Shown: positions 6,346 to 12,934 of the stretch, piece by piece
Position numbering within the stretch: the stretch's first letter is position 1
How the letters are laid out: each line of letters starts with the position of its first letter
Origin: an uncultured Eubacteriales bacterium
GTDB taxonomy: Bacteria; Bacillota; Clostridia; TANB77; CAG-508
DNA length: 15,350 nt
NCBI GenBank assembly: GCA_902760765.1
Contig: CACWHO010000020.1
Location: 1 to 15,350 of the forward strand
Direction of reading: 5' to 3'
The notes under the pieces: generated by a model
What the model saw: only the letters and a program-made list of their open reading frames with translations
Told to the model about the DNA's origin: nothing
Databases searched by the model: none
Made by a program: the position numbers and the translations under genes

Positions 6346-7035
6346 TTAACTTTCTGAAGTTGTGTTAGTTGTACTTGAATTTGAAGAACTTGTACTATTT
6401 GTATCATTTGTACTTTGTGTTTGTACAACTGATGAACCGCCATCTTGTGATATTCCATTTATTGTTATATTCTTGCATACAAATTTACCTTCAACTTCAT
6501 TATTTCCTGTTCCTGGTTTCATTTCAAATTCTTCAATCTTGAAACCAAGTTTTGAGTCATCTTCTATATCTGTTATAAATTCTTCAACTCCTGCATATGG
6601 TCCTCTTGCTGTGAAGTTAAGGTCATATACACCTTGTGCTCCAGATGAACTTCTTGTAACAGATAAGTCTATTGTAACTCCTTCTGCTTTAGCATGATTT
6701 TCAATTCTTATAAGTAAGAAATCTATTGTATTATTGTAAATTTGGCTTGCTGCTGCAACTTCACTGTCTGTGCTTACACTAATCATATCTTCATATTCTT
6801 CTTTTTTCTGTTCAAAGTTCTTTATTTCAGTATTTAAGTCATCTAATTTTTTTTCATAGTCAGTGCTTGCAAGTTTTGTTGCAGTTTGTACTAAATTATC
6901 TAATTCTTCATCTTCATGTTTTATGTCTGGAAGTCCATGTATGTTTAAACCTCCAATTGTAAAACCTTTAACAATTGTAATTGATGTTAAAACTATAAGC
7001 AAAGCACTTATTGTAATTAATAGAAGTTTTTTCAT
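6346..7035 (-). CDS. pilO: PilO-like alignment complex protein
   Basis: A 229-aa bitopic membrane protein. A short cytoplasmic start MKK and one helix (about 4-23) are followed by a coiled-coil-like acidic/lysine segment (about 43-85, LDDLNTEIKNFEQKKEEYED). Then comes a PilO-type ferredoxin-like domain (about 92-195) with GVYDLNFTARGPYAGVEEF, close to the PilO pattern of 'v.l.v.G.Y..v..Fi..le'. The last 30 or so residues are a Ser/Thr/Asn-rich tail (from QTQSTNDTNS). PilO pairs with PilN to link the cytoplasmic PilM ring to the cell envelope. It overlaps the end of pilN by 4 bases (ATGA), with GAAGGTGA as ribosome site. Length is near the family norm of about 200. Confidence 0.8.
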   Translation of the reverse strand: MKKLLLITISALLIVLTSITIVKGFTIGGLNIHGLPDIKHEDEELDNLVQTATKLASTDYEKKLDDLNTEIKNFEQKKEEYEDMISVSTDSEVAAASQIYNNTIDFLLIRIENHAKAEGVTIDLSVTRSSSGAQGVYDLNFTARGPYAGVEEFITDIEDDSKLGFKIEEFEMKPGTGNNEVEGKFVCKNITINGISQDGGSSVVQTQSTNDTNSTSSSNSSTTNTTSES

Positions 7036-7559
7036 GGTAAATCACCTTCTATCTTCATTGTAATGATATTATTTGCTTTTACACCAGAAGTTGAAATTAC
7101 ATTTGTTAAAATTGGTTCAACTTTGATGCTTGCTGTTAAATATCCAAGCTGTGCATAACTTTCTGATTGTGCTTGTATTTCTATGTGTGTACCAGATGTA
7201 TTTCTTATTGATGTTAGTTGTACACCTGTTGGCATAACATACATTAATTTGTTTAACAAAATAGGAATTGATTTTCTTGTTCTATTATCTTCTTGAATTT
7301 TTTGATTTAATTGTTCCAAAGAAGAAATTTTTGTTGCATATTCATTTTCCTTGTTTTGTGTACTTTGAATATCTTTGTCAATTAATGAAATTTGTGTATT
7401 TGTATTACTAATTGATGCATTAAGCTCAGATGATTTTTCCTCAATTTGTTCTTGTATCATATTAGCAAAGCATCCATATGCTATAAATAAAATTAATACA
7501 CCAATTGAAAATCTAAGTAAACCTTTTTCTACTTTATCAAGTGGAACATTAAAATCCAT
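7032..7559 (-). CDS. pilN: PilN-like alignment complex protein
   Basis: A 175-aa protein with the PilN layout. The short N-terminal cytoplasmic peptide MDFNVPLDKVEKG corresponds to the 'INLLP' segment that binds PilM. One membrane helix follows (about 14-32), then a long coiled coil (about 38-95), and a C-terminal alpha/beta domain with PILLNKLMYVMPTGVQLTSI, typical of PilN. Its ATG comes 5 bases after the stop of the PilM C-terminal frame (7565), and I see no good Shine-Dalgarno, so translation is probably coupled to that frame. It overlaps pilO by 4 bases. The assignment rests on order (M-N-O), topology and the Lxxl..mP.gv.l..i motif. Confidence 0.82.
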   Translation of the reverse strand: MDFNVPLDKVEKGLLRFSIGVLILFIAYGCFANMIQEQIEEKSSELNASISNTNTQISLIDKDIQSTQNKENEYATKISSLEQLNQKIQEDNRTRKSIPILLNKLMYVMPTGVQLTSIRNTSGTHIEIQAQSESYAQLGYLTASIKVEPILTNVISTSGVKANNIITMKIEGDLP

Positions 7560-7564
7560 TTTTA

Positions 7565-7866
7565 CTAATTTTTAGGTCCATTTTTAGGTTTTCCAACTTC
7601 CATTGTTAGAATTTCAGGTAATTTATCCATAAAAGATGTTTTCTTAAAATTAAGTCCTGTTACTCCTTCTCCCAATCCACTCAATGCAAGTGATATAGCT
7701 GAATTTACTTCAACATAATCTTTTATATTTATATCTGGTGAAATTTTTACAAAACTTGGTCTTAAAATTTCGCATTTAATATTTTCAAGATATTCTTCAA
7801 AATATAAATCAATATTGTTAATTAATGCTCCTGTTCCTGTAATTATCCAGCATCTGAACTTTCATC
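7565..7866 (-). pseudogene. pilM: PilM C-terminal part in a shifted frame
   Basis: On the minus strand an open frame without its own start reads WIITGTGALINNIDLYFEEY, then CEILRPSF, INIKDYVEVNSAISLALSGLG and ends with the stop at 7565-7567. This is the last part of PilM: the glycine-rich phosphate loop ('LTGGGA.i.gl'), then the 'N....A.GLAL' end of the ASKHA fold. It joins the frame at 7843-8550 after a minus-one shift. One extra T next to GCTGG near 7848 would give a continuous D-A-W-I-I. The fused protein would be about 328 aa, slightly shorter than usual PilM (about 350), with a short connection before the glycine loop. The good conservation argues that the break is recent or a sequence error. 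Confidence 0.8.
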
Positions 7867-8550
7867 TGATAATTCTTGTCCTTCTGATGTGTAAATTGTA
7901 GTTTCTTTACAAATTTCATATGCTTTTTGATAAGAATTTTCTTTTACATTTATTTTATCTAATATATCTTGACTGCCAAAATCTAATGTTTGAACTTTAT
8001 AAATATTTTTATTTATTATTGTTGTTATTGTTGTTTTTTGTTCAATGTTTACTACTAAAATATTTTCACCATTATCAATTTTAACCAAATTAGGAATTGT
8101 CATAGAAATTGGTGTTACATTTGTTAGTCTATATGAGCTAAATTTTTGTATTTTTTTGTTTAATTCTATTTTATTATCGCTAATATGAATAACTCTAAGT
8201 TTATCTTTGCTTTGTGTATTTGGTGTTATTGCATATCTTGATTCAAGAGCATTTGGATTGTAATTTTTTTCTGTGCAGTATGATTCAAATTCCGTTTTTA
8301 TTGCTTTTGGTAAGTCTTTTTTACTTAATAGAGCAAAAACATCAAAATAATTGTACATTTCTTCTGACAAATTAATGCTTATTGGTGTTTTGTAACTATA
8401 AGTTTCTTCGATAATTTGCCTGATTGTCTGGTCAAGATTATCATAGAATTTTACGCCAAATGATTCTATTTTAAATTGTTCACGTTCTTTTGAAACTTTT
8501 GCATATTTAATTATATTTTCATCTATATATAATCCTAGGCAAGTTGACAT
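7843..8550 (-). CDS. pilM: PilM actin-like protein, N-terminal part (ends at a frameshift)
   Basis: A 235-aa frame encoding most of PilM, the actin-like cytoplasmic ATP-binding protein that forms the base of the T4P alignment complex with PilN and PilO. It starts MSTCLGLYIDENIIKYAKVS, the first phosphate-binding loop of the ASKHA fold. It continues through ISINLSEEMYNYF and SRYAITPNTQSKDKLRVIHI to the second half-domain with ENILVVNIEQKTTITTII. The end SDESSDAG and stop is not natural, since the rest of the fold lies in another frame at 7565-7866. AAGGAG lies before the ATG. It is the first gene of the operon, with a promoter about 100 bases upstream. The N-terminal part alone would lack the C-terminal glycine loop needed for nucleotide binding. 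Confidence 0.85.
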   Translation of the reverse strand: MSTCLGLYIDENIIKYAKVSKEREQFKIESFGVKFYDNLDQTIRQIIEETYSYKTPISINLSEEMYNYFDVFALLSKKDLPKAIKTEFESYCTEKNYNPNALESRYAITPNTQSKDKLRVIHISDNKIELNKKIQKFSSYRLTNVTPISMTIPNLVKIDNGENILVVNIEQKTTITTIINKNIYKVQTLDFGSQDILDKINVKENSYQKAYEICKETTIYTSEGQELSDESSDAG

Positions 8551-8648
8551 CTTTTCTCCTTTTTCTAACTTTTTATATTTATATGTTTTGCACTTTTTTC
8601 TATGAAATACTACATATTTTTTCTTGTTTTTCTATTTTATTCCTCTCA

Positions 8649-8676
8649 ATTTTATCGTTTTTCAGCTAAAAGTCAA
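8649..8676 (-). promoter_or_regulatory. Sigma-A-type promoter of the T4P operon
   Basis: On the minus strand TTGACT (8671-8676) and TAAAAT (8649-8654) are separated by 16 bases, a good housekeeping-type promoter. The expected start near 8641 gives a leader of about 90 bases, very A-rich, before the pilM ATG. A 7-bp dyad (8677-8695, TACATTT/AAATGTA) touches the upstream edge of the -35 box and could be an operator. No strong terminator is seen after rsmB, so some read-through from rsmB is possible. Confidence 0.6.
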
Positions 8677-8720
8677 TACATTTAATTGAAATGTAATGCA
8701 TTTGTAAAGTATATGTAATG

Positions 8721-10067
8721 TTATTGTTTTCTACATAATTTACATATAAAAAAGCCATCCTGCCTTTCGTTTGGTAAAATGCTAATTTGGCCATTTCCAT
8801 TAATTTCTAAATTACCATTTTTTTGTAATAAATTTGAAGAATTTTTACTAATTTCAAAGTTCTTGTTTTTGTTTAAAAAGTCTGTTATTATATCTTCATT
8901 TTCTTCTTTAAAAATGCTACATGTAGAATAAACAAGTTCTCCTCCAGGTTTTAAATATTTTGAGCAATTTTCTAATATTGTTTTTTGAATTTGAGTTATT
9001 TCTTCTATGTCTTCTGGCTTTCTTCTCCATTTTATATCTGGTTTTCTTTTTATAACTCCAATTCCTAAGCAAGGACTATCAACAAGAATTTTGTCGAATT
9101 TTTGAACTAAATTTTTGTCAAATTTTGTTGCATCTTGTACATTAGCATTTATTATTGTTATTCCAAGCCTTTGGGCTGTTTGCTTTATTAAATTTGTTCT
9201 ATGTTCATAAATATCCCATGCTGTAATTTTTCCATTATTGTTCATGAGTTCTGCAATATATGTTGTTTTACCCCCTGGTGCTGAACATGCATCTAAAATG
9301 CTTTGTCCTTCTTGTGGTTCAAGTACTTTTACAGCAAGTCCTGCAGATATATCTTGTACTGTGAAAAAGCCACTTTTAAAAATTTGCAAATTTTCAATAT
9401 TTTTTACTTTTTTTAATATTAGAAAATCATCATATTCTGTTTCTTCAAAATCAATATTATTTTCTTTAAGTTTTTTTATAAATTCATTTTTTGAAATTTT
9501 AAGTTTATTAATTCTAATTGTAACTTTTGGTTTTAAATTTGAATTTTTGCAAATTTGTTCAACTTGCTCAATATTATTATTCTTTAATAGTTCTTTTATT
9601 ATCCACTCCGGCATTGAAGTTGTTTTTGAAATTCTTTCTATATCATCTTTTATTTGGAAAAAATCCTCATAATCTTGTTCTTCTGTTTTTCTTAAAATTG
9701 CGTTTACAAATCCTGAACTAGAAGAATGTCCATATCTTTTTGCTAAATTTACACTTTCATTAACTGCAGCAGATTTTGGAATTTTATCTAAAAAAATTAT
9801 TTGATATATTCCCATTCTTAAAATATTTAAAATCCAAATTGAAATTTTTTTAATTTTTATTTTTGAATGTTTTTTTATAATTTCATCAAGTGTTAATTTC
9901 CATGTTGTAACACCATAAACAATTTCAGAAATTAGTCCAATATCTTTTTCAGTTAAAATTTTTTTATTTTTATTTAGTTCTTCACTTAATACTATATTTG
10001 AATATGCTTCGTCTTTATCTATTTTATATAAAACTTTTAATGCTAGCTCTCGTGCTTTATCTACCAT
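8721..10067 (-). CDS. rsmB: 16S rRNA (cytosine-967-C5)-methyltransferase RsmB
   Basis: A 448-aa enzyme that methylates C967 of 16S rRNA using S-adenosylmethionine. The N-terminal NusB-like RNA-binding domain (about 1-130) includes LRMGIYQIIFLDKIP and AVNESVNLAKRYG. The Rossmann methyltransferase domain holds motif I DACSAPGGKTTYIAELM (259-275). The catalytic pair is in VDSPCLGIGVIKRKPD (Cys333, motif IV) and YSTCSIFKEENE (Cys383, motif VI). The full set of motifs and normal length (about 430-450) show an intact gene. An AAAGGAAG site lies 13 bases before the ATG, a little far. It stands alone between the pilus operon and the divergent spoVA group and has no functional link to either. Confidence 0.95.
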   Translation of the reverse strand: MVDKARELALKVLYKIDKDEAYSNIVLSEELNKNKKILTEKDIGLISEIVYGVTTWKLTLDEIIKKHSKIKIKKISIWILNILRMGIYQIIFLDKIPKSAAVNESVNLAKRYGHSSSSGFVNAILRKTEEQDYEDFFQIKDDIERISKTTSMPEWIIKELLKNNNIEQVEQICKNSNLKPKVTIRINKLKISKNEFIKKLKENNIDFEETEYDDFLILKKVKNIENLQIFKSGFFTVQDISAGLAVKVLEPQEGQSILDACSAPGGKTTYIAELMNNNGKITAWDIYEHRTNLIKQTAQRLGITIINANVQDATKFDKNLVQKFDKILVDSPCLGIGVIKRKPDIKWRRKPEDIEEITQIQKTILENCSKYLKPGGELVYSTCSIFKEENEDIITDFLNKNKNFEISKNSSNLLQKNGNLEINGNGQISILPNERQDGFFICKLCRKQ

Positions 10068-10156
10068 AATTAATCACGTTCTTCCTTTAAAGTAAAAATT
10101 TATTTAAAAAATTTAAAATCTGATGATGCCAATATATGTAATTATTTTTAATCTTT

Positions 10157-10185
10157 TTGAACTATATCATAAAATTTTTTAAACT
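10157..10185 (+). promoter_or_regulatory. Possible promoter of the dodecin-spoVA operon
   Basis: TTGAAC (10157-10162) and TAAACT (10180-10185) are 17 bases apart, a weak sigma-A-like match in a very AT-rich spacer. spoVA operons are normally read by the forespore sigma-G. I looked for its pattern (about GHATR, 18 bases, CATWHTA) and found only partial matches such as CATAAAA at 10168-10174 without a good -35. The 174-base spacer between the divergent rsmB and dodecin genes holds nothing else I can support. Confidence 0.3.
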
Positions 10186-10241
10186 ACAATAAATATTTTT
10201 CAAAAATTTGGAAATACTATTAAAAATTAAAGGAAGGATGT

Positions 10242-10469
10242 ATGTTTATGGATATTGAAAAGCACTTAATTCTTACAGGAACTTCTGACATTTCTTGGAA
10301 GGATGCAATAGTAAAAACAATTGCAGAAGCTTCTAAAAAAATTGATTATATTTCTAGCATAAAAATTTTAGAGCAAACAGCAGAAATTGATGGAAATAGA
10401 ATTGCACAATATTTTGTACGTTTAGATTTGGCTTTTGTAATTGATTTAAATAGAAAGGGTGATGATTAA
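10242..10469 (+). CDS. Dodecin-like small protein
   Basis: A 75-aa protein (or 73 aa from ATG 10248) matching the dodecin fold. It has the pattern LTGTSDISWKDAIVKTIAEA for strand-turn-helix with the family's 'GtS..SwedAi..A...A', then IDYISSIKILEQTAEIDGNR and a final strand YFVRLDLAFVID. Dodecins form hollow 12-mers that bind flavins or related cofactors. AGGAAGG (10231-10237) lies 4 bases before ATG 10242 and 10 before ATG 10248, so the start is uncertain by two codons. The stop overlaps the spoVAC start by one base (TAATG), so it is probably co-translated with spoVAC. A sporulation-linked role is inference from that coupling. Confidence 0.75.
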   Translation: MFMDIEKHLILTGTSDISWKDAIVKTIAEASKKIDYISSIKILEQTAEIDGNRIAQYFVRLDLAFVIDLNRKGDD

Positions 10470-10615
10470 TGAATCCTATTGAATCTAATAAAACATATCA
10501 AAAATATGTTGATAAAAAATCTCCAAATTCTCCAATTCTAAAAAATTGTTTTAATGCATTTTGGGTTGGTGGTTTAATTTGTATGGTCCGGACAAATTAT
10601 TATGAATATTTGTAA
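10469..10615 (+). pseudogene. spoVAC: SpoVAC N-terminal part, cut by a one-base insertion
   Basis: The frame from ATG 10469 reads MNPIESNKTYQKYVDKKSPN, then NCFNAFWVGGLICMV, the usual start of SpoVAC ('..N...AF.VGGLIC.iGQ'). It derails at GTCCGGACAAAT and stops at 10613-10615. Removing one C of the pair at 10588/10589 gives ...GGLICMVGQIIMNICKERG, the expected sequence, and runs straight into the frame at 10602-10934. The restored gene (10469-10934) is 154 aa, matching the family length of about 150. It starts at a TAATG overlap with the dodecin-like gene. Confidence 0.85.
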
Positions 10616-10934
10616 AGAAAGAGGTGTAAGTCAAGATATTTCTGGGACTATTGTTTCTATTATTTTAATTGGAATTTCTGCATTTTTAACAGGTTTAAAT
10701 TTGTTTAACAAGATTGGTAAATTTGCTGGTGCTGGTTCTTTAATTCCAATAACTGGTTTTGCAAATTCAATTGTTTCTCCTGCAATGGAATATAAGTCTG
10801 AAGGATATGTAATGGGTGTTGGCGGAAAGATGTTTACAGTTGCAGGTCCAGTTTTAGTTTTTGGTATTTCTGCGTCAATTATTGTTGGTATTGTTTATTT
10901 GATTTTTAATACGCAAAATATGACTTTAGTTTAA
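10602..10934 (+). CDS. spoVAC: SpoVAC, stage V sporulation protein AC (C-terminal part after the frameshift)
   Basis: SpoVAC is an inner-membrane protein of the SpoVA channel that takes dipicolinic acid into the developing spore and releases it at germination. This 110-aa frame holds most of it: helices SGTIVSIILIGISAFLTG and VAGPVLVFGISASIIVGIVY, and the conserved GKFAGAGSLIPITGFANSIV between them. The same F-AGAG-P-TGF motif occurs in SpoVAE downstream. The ATG at 10602 is an internal Met of the family (GQIIMN) and has no ribosome site. The true start is 10469, in another frame upstream, broken by an extra C near 10588. spoVAD follows after 22 bases. Confidence 0.9.
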   Translation: MNICKERGVSQDISGTIVSIILIGISAFLTGLNLFNKIGKFAGAGSLIPITGFANSIVSPAMEYKSEGYVMGVGGKMFTVAGPVLVFGISASIIVGIVYLIFNTQNMTLV

Positions 10935-10956
10935 ATTTTATGAAAGGATTGATTTT

Positions 10957-11958
10957 ATGGAAAAATTAGGTAGTCAAACTATTAGGTTTAATAATCCCCC
11001 ATCTATTTTAGATTGTAATTCAATTGTTGGTCCTAAAGAAGCTGATGGGCCACTTGCTAAATATTTTGATAAGACTCTTGAAGATGAATTTTGGGGTGAA
11101 AAGAGCTGGGAAAAAGCAGAAAGTAAAATAATAAAAGAAAATGTAAATATGCTTATTAGTAAATCTGGAATTTCGGTAGACCAAATTGATTGTTGTTTTG
11201 CTGGTGATTTGCTTAATCAATGTATTTCTTCAAGCTTTGGTTTACGTGAATCTAATATTCCTTTTTTCGGAGTTTTTGGTGCATGTTCAACATTTGTTGA
11301 ATCTATGTCACTTGGTGCAATATGTTGTGAAGGTTTTGCTCAAAATGTTTTGTGTGCTACTTCAAGTCATTTTTGCAGTGCAGAAAAGCAATTTAGATTT
11401 CCACTAGAGCTTGGAAATCAAAGACCGCAAACAAGCCAATGGACTGTTACTGGAAGTGGTGCTGTTATTCTTTCCAAAAACGGTCCTGGTCCATATATAA
11501 CACATATTACTCCTGGCAAGATTGTAGATATGGGAATAAAAGATGCAAATAATATGGGTGCTGCAATGGCTCCAGCTTTTGTAAATACTTTAATTACACA
11601 CTTTTTAGATACTGGAAGAACTCCAGAATATTATGATGGAATTTTTAGTGGTGATTTAGGTTATGTTGGTAAAGAAATAGCAATTGATATTGCAAAATCT
11701 CAAGGTTATGATATAAAGCCAAATTATGATGATTGCGGTGTTCTAATATTTGATAAAGATAAACAAGATACTCATGCTGGCGGAAGTGGCTGTGCTTGTT
11801 GCGGTACTGTTTTTTCAGGGTATTTGTATAAATTGATGAAAGAAAGAAAATTAAATAAAATATTGCTTATTGCAACAGGTGCTTTAATGAACTCAACAAG
11901 TTCACAACAGGGTGAAAGTATTCCTGGAATTGCACATGCAATAAGTATTGAGTTATAA
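10957..11958 (+). CDS. spoVAD: SpoVAD, stage V sporulation protein AD
   Basis: A 333-aa thiolase-fold protein of the spore SpoVA complex. It is peripheral to the inner membrane and known in Bacillus to bind dipicolinic acid. It opens GSQTIRFNNPPSILDCNSIV ('G.qt..f..pp.i..t..vvGp.E..GPL'), and continues with GPLAKYFD and FAGDLLNQCISSSFGLRE. The thiolase-like nucleophile region is GVFGACSTFVES (about residues 105-116). Later come RPQTSQWTVTGSGAVIL, GAAMAPAFVNTLI and the C-terminal GGSGCACCGTVFSGYL. Length is the family's usual 335-340 and there is no sign of damage. A GAAAGGA site precedes the ATG. It is third in the dodecin-C-D-E order. Confidence 0.96.
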   Translation: MEKLGSQTIRFNNPPSILDCNSIVGPKEADGPLAKYFDKTLEDEFWGEKSWEKAESKIIKENVNMLISKSGISVDQIDCCFAGDLLNQCISSSFGLRESNIPFFGVFGACSTFVESMSLGAICCEGFAQNVLCATSSHFCSAEKQFRFPLELGNQRPQTSQWTVTGSGAVILSKNGPGPYITHITPGKIVDMGIKDANNMGAAMAPAFVNTLITHFLDTGRTPEYYDGIFSGDLGYVGKEIAIDIAKSQGYDIKPNYDDCGVLIFDKDKQDTHAGGSGCACCGTVFSGYLYKLMKERKLNKILLIATGALMNSTSSQQGESIPGIAHAISIEL

Positions 11959-11973
11959 AGTGAGAAAGGAGAA

Positions 11974-12003
11974 ATAATCCAATCATAATATAAGTTGGAT
12001 TAT
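11974..12003 (+). promoter_or_regulatory. Hairpin between the ribosome site and start of spoVAE
   Basis: ATAATCCAA (11974-11982) is complementary to 11995-12003, 9 bp around a 12-base loop. A strong Shine-Dalgarno AGAAAGGAG (11963-11971) lies just before it, 42 bases from the spoVAE ATG (12014). Folding the hairpin would bring the two to about 12 bases. A three-codon ORF ATG ATT AAA TGA (12006-12017) also sits between them, its stop overlapping the spoVAE ATG. Possible translation control; not proven. Confidence 0.45.
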
Positions 12004-12013
12004 ATATGATTAA

Positions 12014-12406
12014 ATGAATGTTAATTGGATGAATGTTTTTAATTGGATGTCACTTTTAAAAAGTTTTGTTGTTGGTGGAGTTATTTGTGTTATTGGTCAA
12101 ATTTTAATTGATAAAACAAAATTAACTCCTGCACGTATTTTAGTTATTTTTGTTACATCTGGTGCTGTTTTGGGTGGACTTGGAATTTATAAATATTTAG
12201 TAGATTTTGCTGGTGCTGGTGCAACTGTTCCTCTTACTGGCTTTGGGTATAATCTAGCAAAAGGTGCAATTGAAGGTGTTAAGGAAACTGGATTGGTTGG
12301 TGCTTTTACAGGTGGCGTTAAGGCTGCTGCTGGCGGAATTGCGGCTGCAATTTTCTTTGGGTATATCGCTGCATTAATTTCTAAACCTAAAATGAAGAAA
12401 CAATAA
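12014..12406 (+). CDS. spoVAE: SpoVAE, stage V sporulation protein AE
   Basis: A 130-aa membrane protein, the third core SpoVA component. It carries KSFVVGGVICVIGQILIDK, the family's first helix ('fl.GG.iC.igQil.d..kltpa'). The conserved YLVDFAGAGATVPLTGFGYN follows, then KGAIEGVKETGLVGAFTGG and a final glycine/alanine-rich helix. A stop codon lies directly upstream in frame (12011), so the start is 12014 or an inner ATG (12029, 12047). The first 11 codons contain a small duplication, MNVNW then MNVFNW, each followed by ATG. Homologues usually begin close to the third ATG (MSLLKSF), so the real start is uncertain. It ends the spoVA group and is followed by a terminator-like hairpin. Confidence 0.93.
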   Translation: MNVNWMNVFNWMSLLKSFVVGGVICVIGQILIDKTKLTPARILVIFVTSGAVLGGLGIYKYLVDFAGAGATVPLTGFGYNLAKGAIEGVKETGLVGAFTGGVKAAAGGIAAAIFFGYIAALISKPKMKKQ

Positions 12407-12431
12407 AAAAAAAGACATAAAGGGAGAATTT

Positions 12432-12474
12432 AAATAAGGACAAAAATGTTCTTATTGAGTTCTTCCTTATTTTT
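12432..12474 (+). terminator. Terminator-like hairpin after spoVAE
   Basis: AAATAAGGA (12432-12440) pairs with TCCTTATTT (12464-12472), which runs on into TT and ATT. The 23-base loop also offers a competing partner: GTTCTTATT (12448-12456) can pair with AATAAGGAC (12433-12441) with one mismatch. It may simply end the spoVA transcript. The alternative pairing and an overlapping small ORF make attenuation conceivable. Confidence 0.5.
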
Positions 12475-12484
12475 ATTGAAATAG
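12446..12484 (+). CDS. Possible 12-aa Leu-rich leader ORF
   Basis: ATG at 12446 opens MFLLSSSLFLLK with a TAG at 12482-12484. AAGGA (12436-12440) lies 5 bases upstream, good spacing. Five of 12 codons are Leu and it runs through the 3' arm of the terminator-like hairpin. In T-rich DNA such ORFs arise by chance, so this is a weak call, kept because ribosome site, ORF and hairpin overlap. Confidence 0.2.
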   Translation: MFLLSSSLFLLK

Positions 12485-12505
12485 AAACCGATTAGATGAT
12501 ATAAA
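12476..12505 (+). promoter_or_regulatory. Likely promoter of tnpV
   Basis: TTGAAA (12476-12481) and TATAAA (12500-12505) are 18 bases apart, each one base off the sigma-A consensus. Transcription would start near 12512, about 45 bases before the tnpV ATG. The -35 box lies directly after the spoVA terminator-like hairpin, so the accessory genes appear to be read separately. Confidence 0.5.
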
Positions 12506-12555
12506 TTAAAACAAGTTAATTTGTAGTGAAAATCAATTTTAGGAGGATTTTTATT

Positions 12556-12918
12556 ATGAATTATGAAATTACATATACCAAAAGAGAAGACTATTATATT
12601 CCAAATTTAACACTTACAAAAAGCAAATATTCAGATTATAAATTAGCTAAATATGGAAGAATAAGAGCAAGATATTTAAAAGAACATAAAAAGGCAGAAT
12701 ATACCATTTTACTTATTGATGGTAAATTAGATGAGCATTTATATAATACAGATATTGAATGTAAAAAGAGATTTGACCTTTTGATGAAACAATTTGCCGA
12801 AAGAGAAAACATTACAGAAGAATTAAAGGCTACAAATCAAATGAAATGGGTACAAAAAATGAATGCTATTAAAAATGCGGTAGAAGAAATTATATTTAAA
12901 GAATTAATTTATATTTAG
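12556..12918 (+). CDS. tnpV: TnpV family protein (transposon-encoded)
   Basis: A 120-aa protein close to TnpV, a small protein carried by clostridial transposons and integrative elements. I recognise the family line: MNYEITYTKREDYYIPNLTL, then KYGRIRARYLKEHKKAEYT, GKLDEHLYNTDIE and a C-terminal MKWVQKMNAIKNAVEEII. No biochemical function is established to my knowledge. ATG 12556 is chosen over 12526 because AGGAGG (12541-12546) lies 9 bases before it and family members begin with MNYEITYT. It has its own promoter and is followed after 16 bases by a second small gene. No recombinase, terminal repeats or target duplication was found in the window, so this looks like a remnant or a piece of a larger element. 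Confidence 0.85.
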   Translation: MNYEITYTKREDYYIPNLTLTKSKYSDYKLAKYGRIRARYLKEHKKAEYTILLIDGKLDEHLYNTDIECKKRFDLLMKQFAERENITEELKATNQMKWVQKMNAIKNAVEEIIFKELIYI

Positions 12919-12934
12919 AAAAGAGGTTTTGAAA

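Noticed and set aside
6243..6458. 71-aa minus-strand frame overlapping pilO and the small membrane protein
   Set aside because: It is a Gln/Val-rich shadow in the wrong frame of pilO. The pilO end and the next start are well supported by coding pattern and ribosome site.
10164..10193. Sigma-G promoter before the dodecin-spoVA genes
   Set aside because: Candidate -10 elements CATAAAA and CAATAAA lack a matching -35 at the right distance, so only a weak sigma-A-like site is listed.
11020..11407. Frames on either strand inside spoVAD (11020-11220 minus, 11186-11407 plus)
   Set aside because: spoVAD is fully conserved across this stretch in its own frame.
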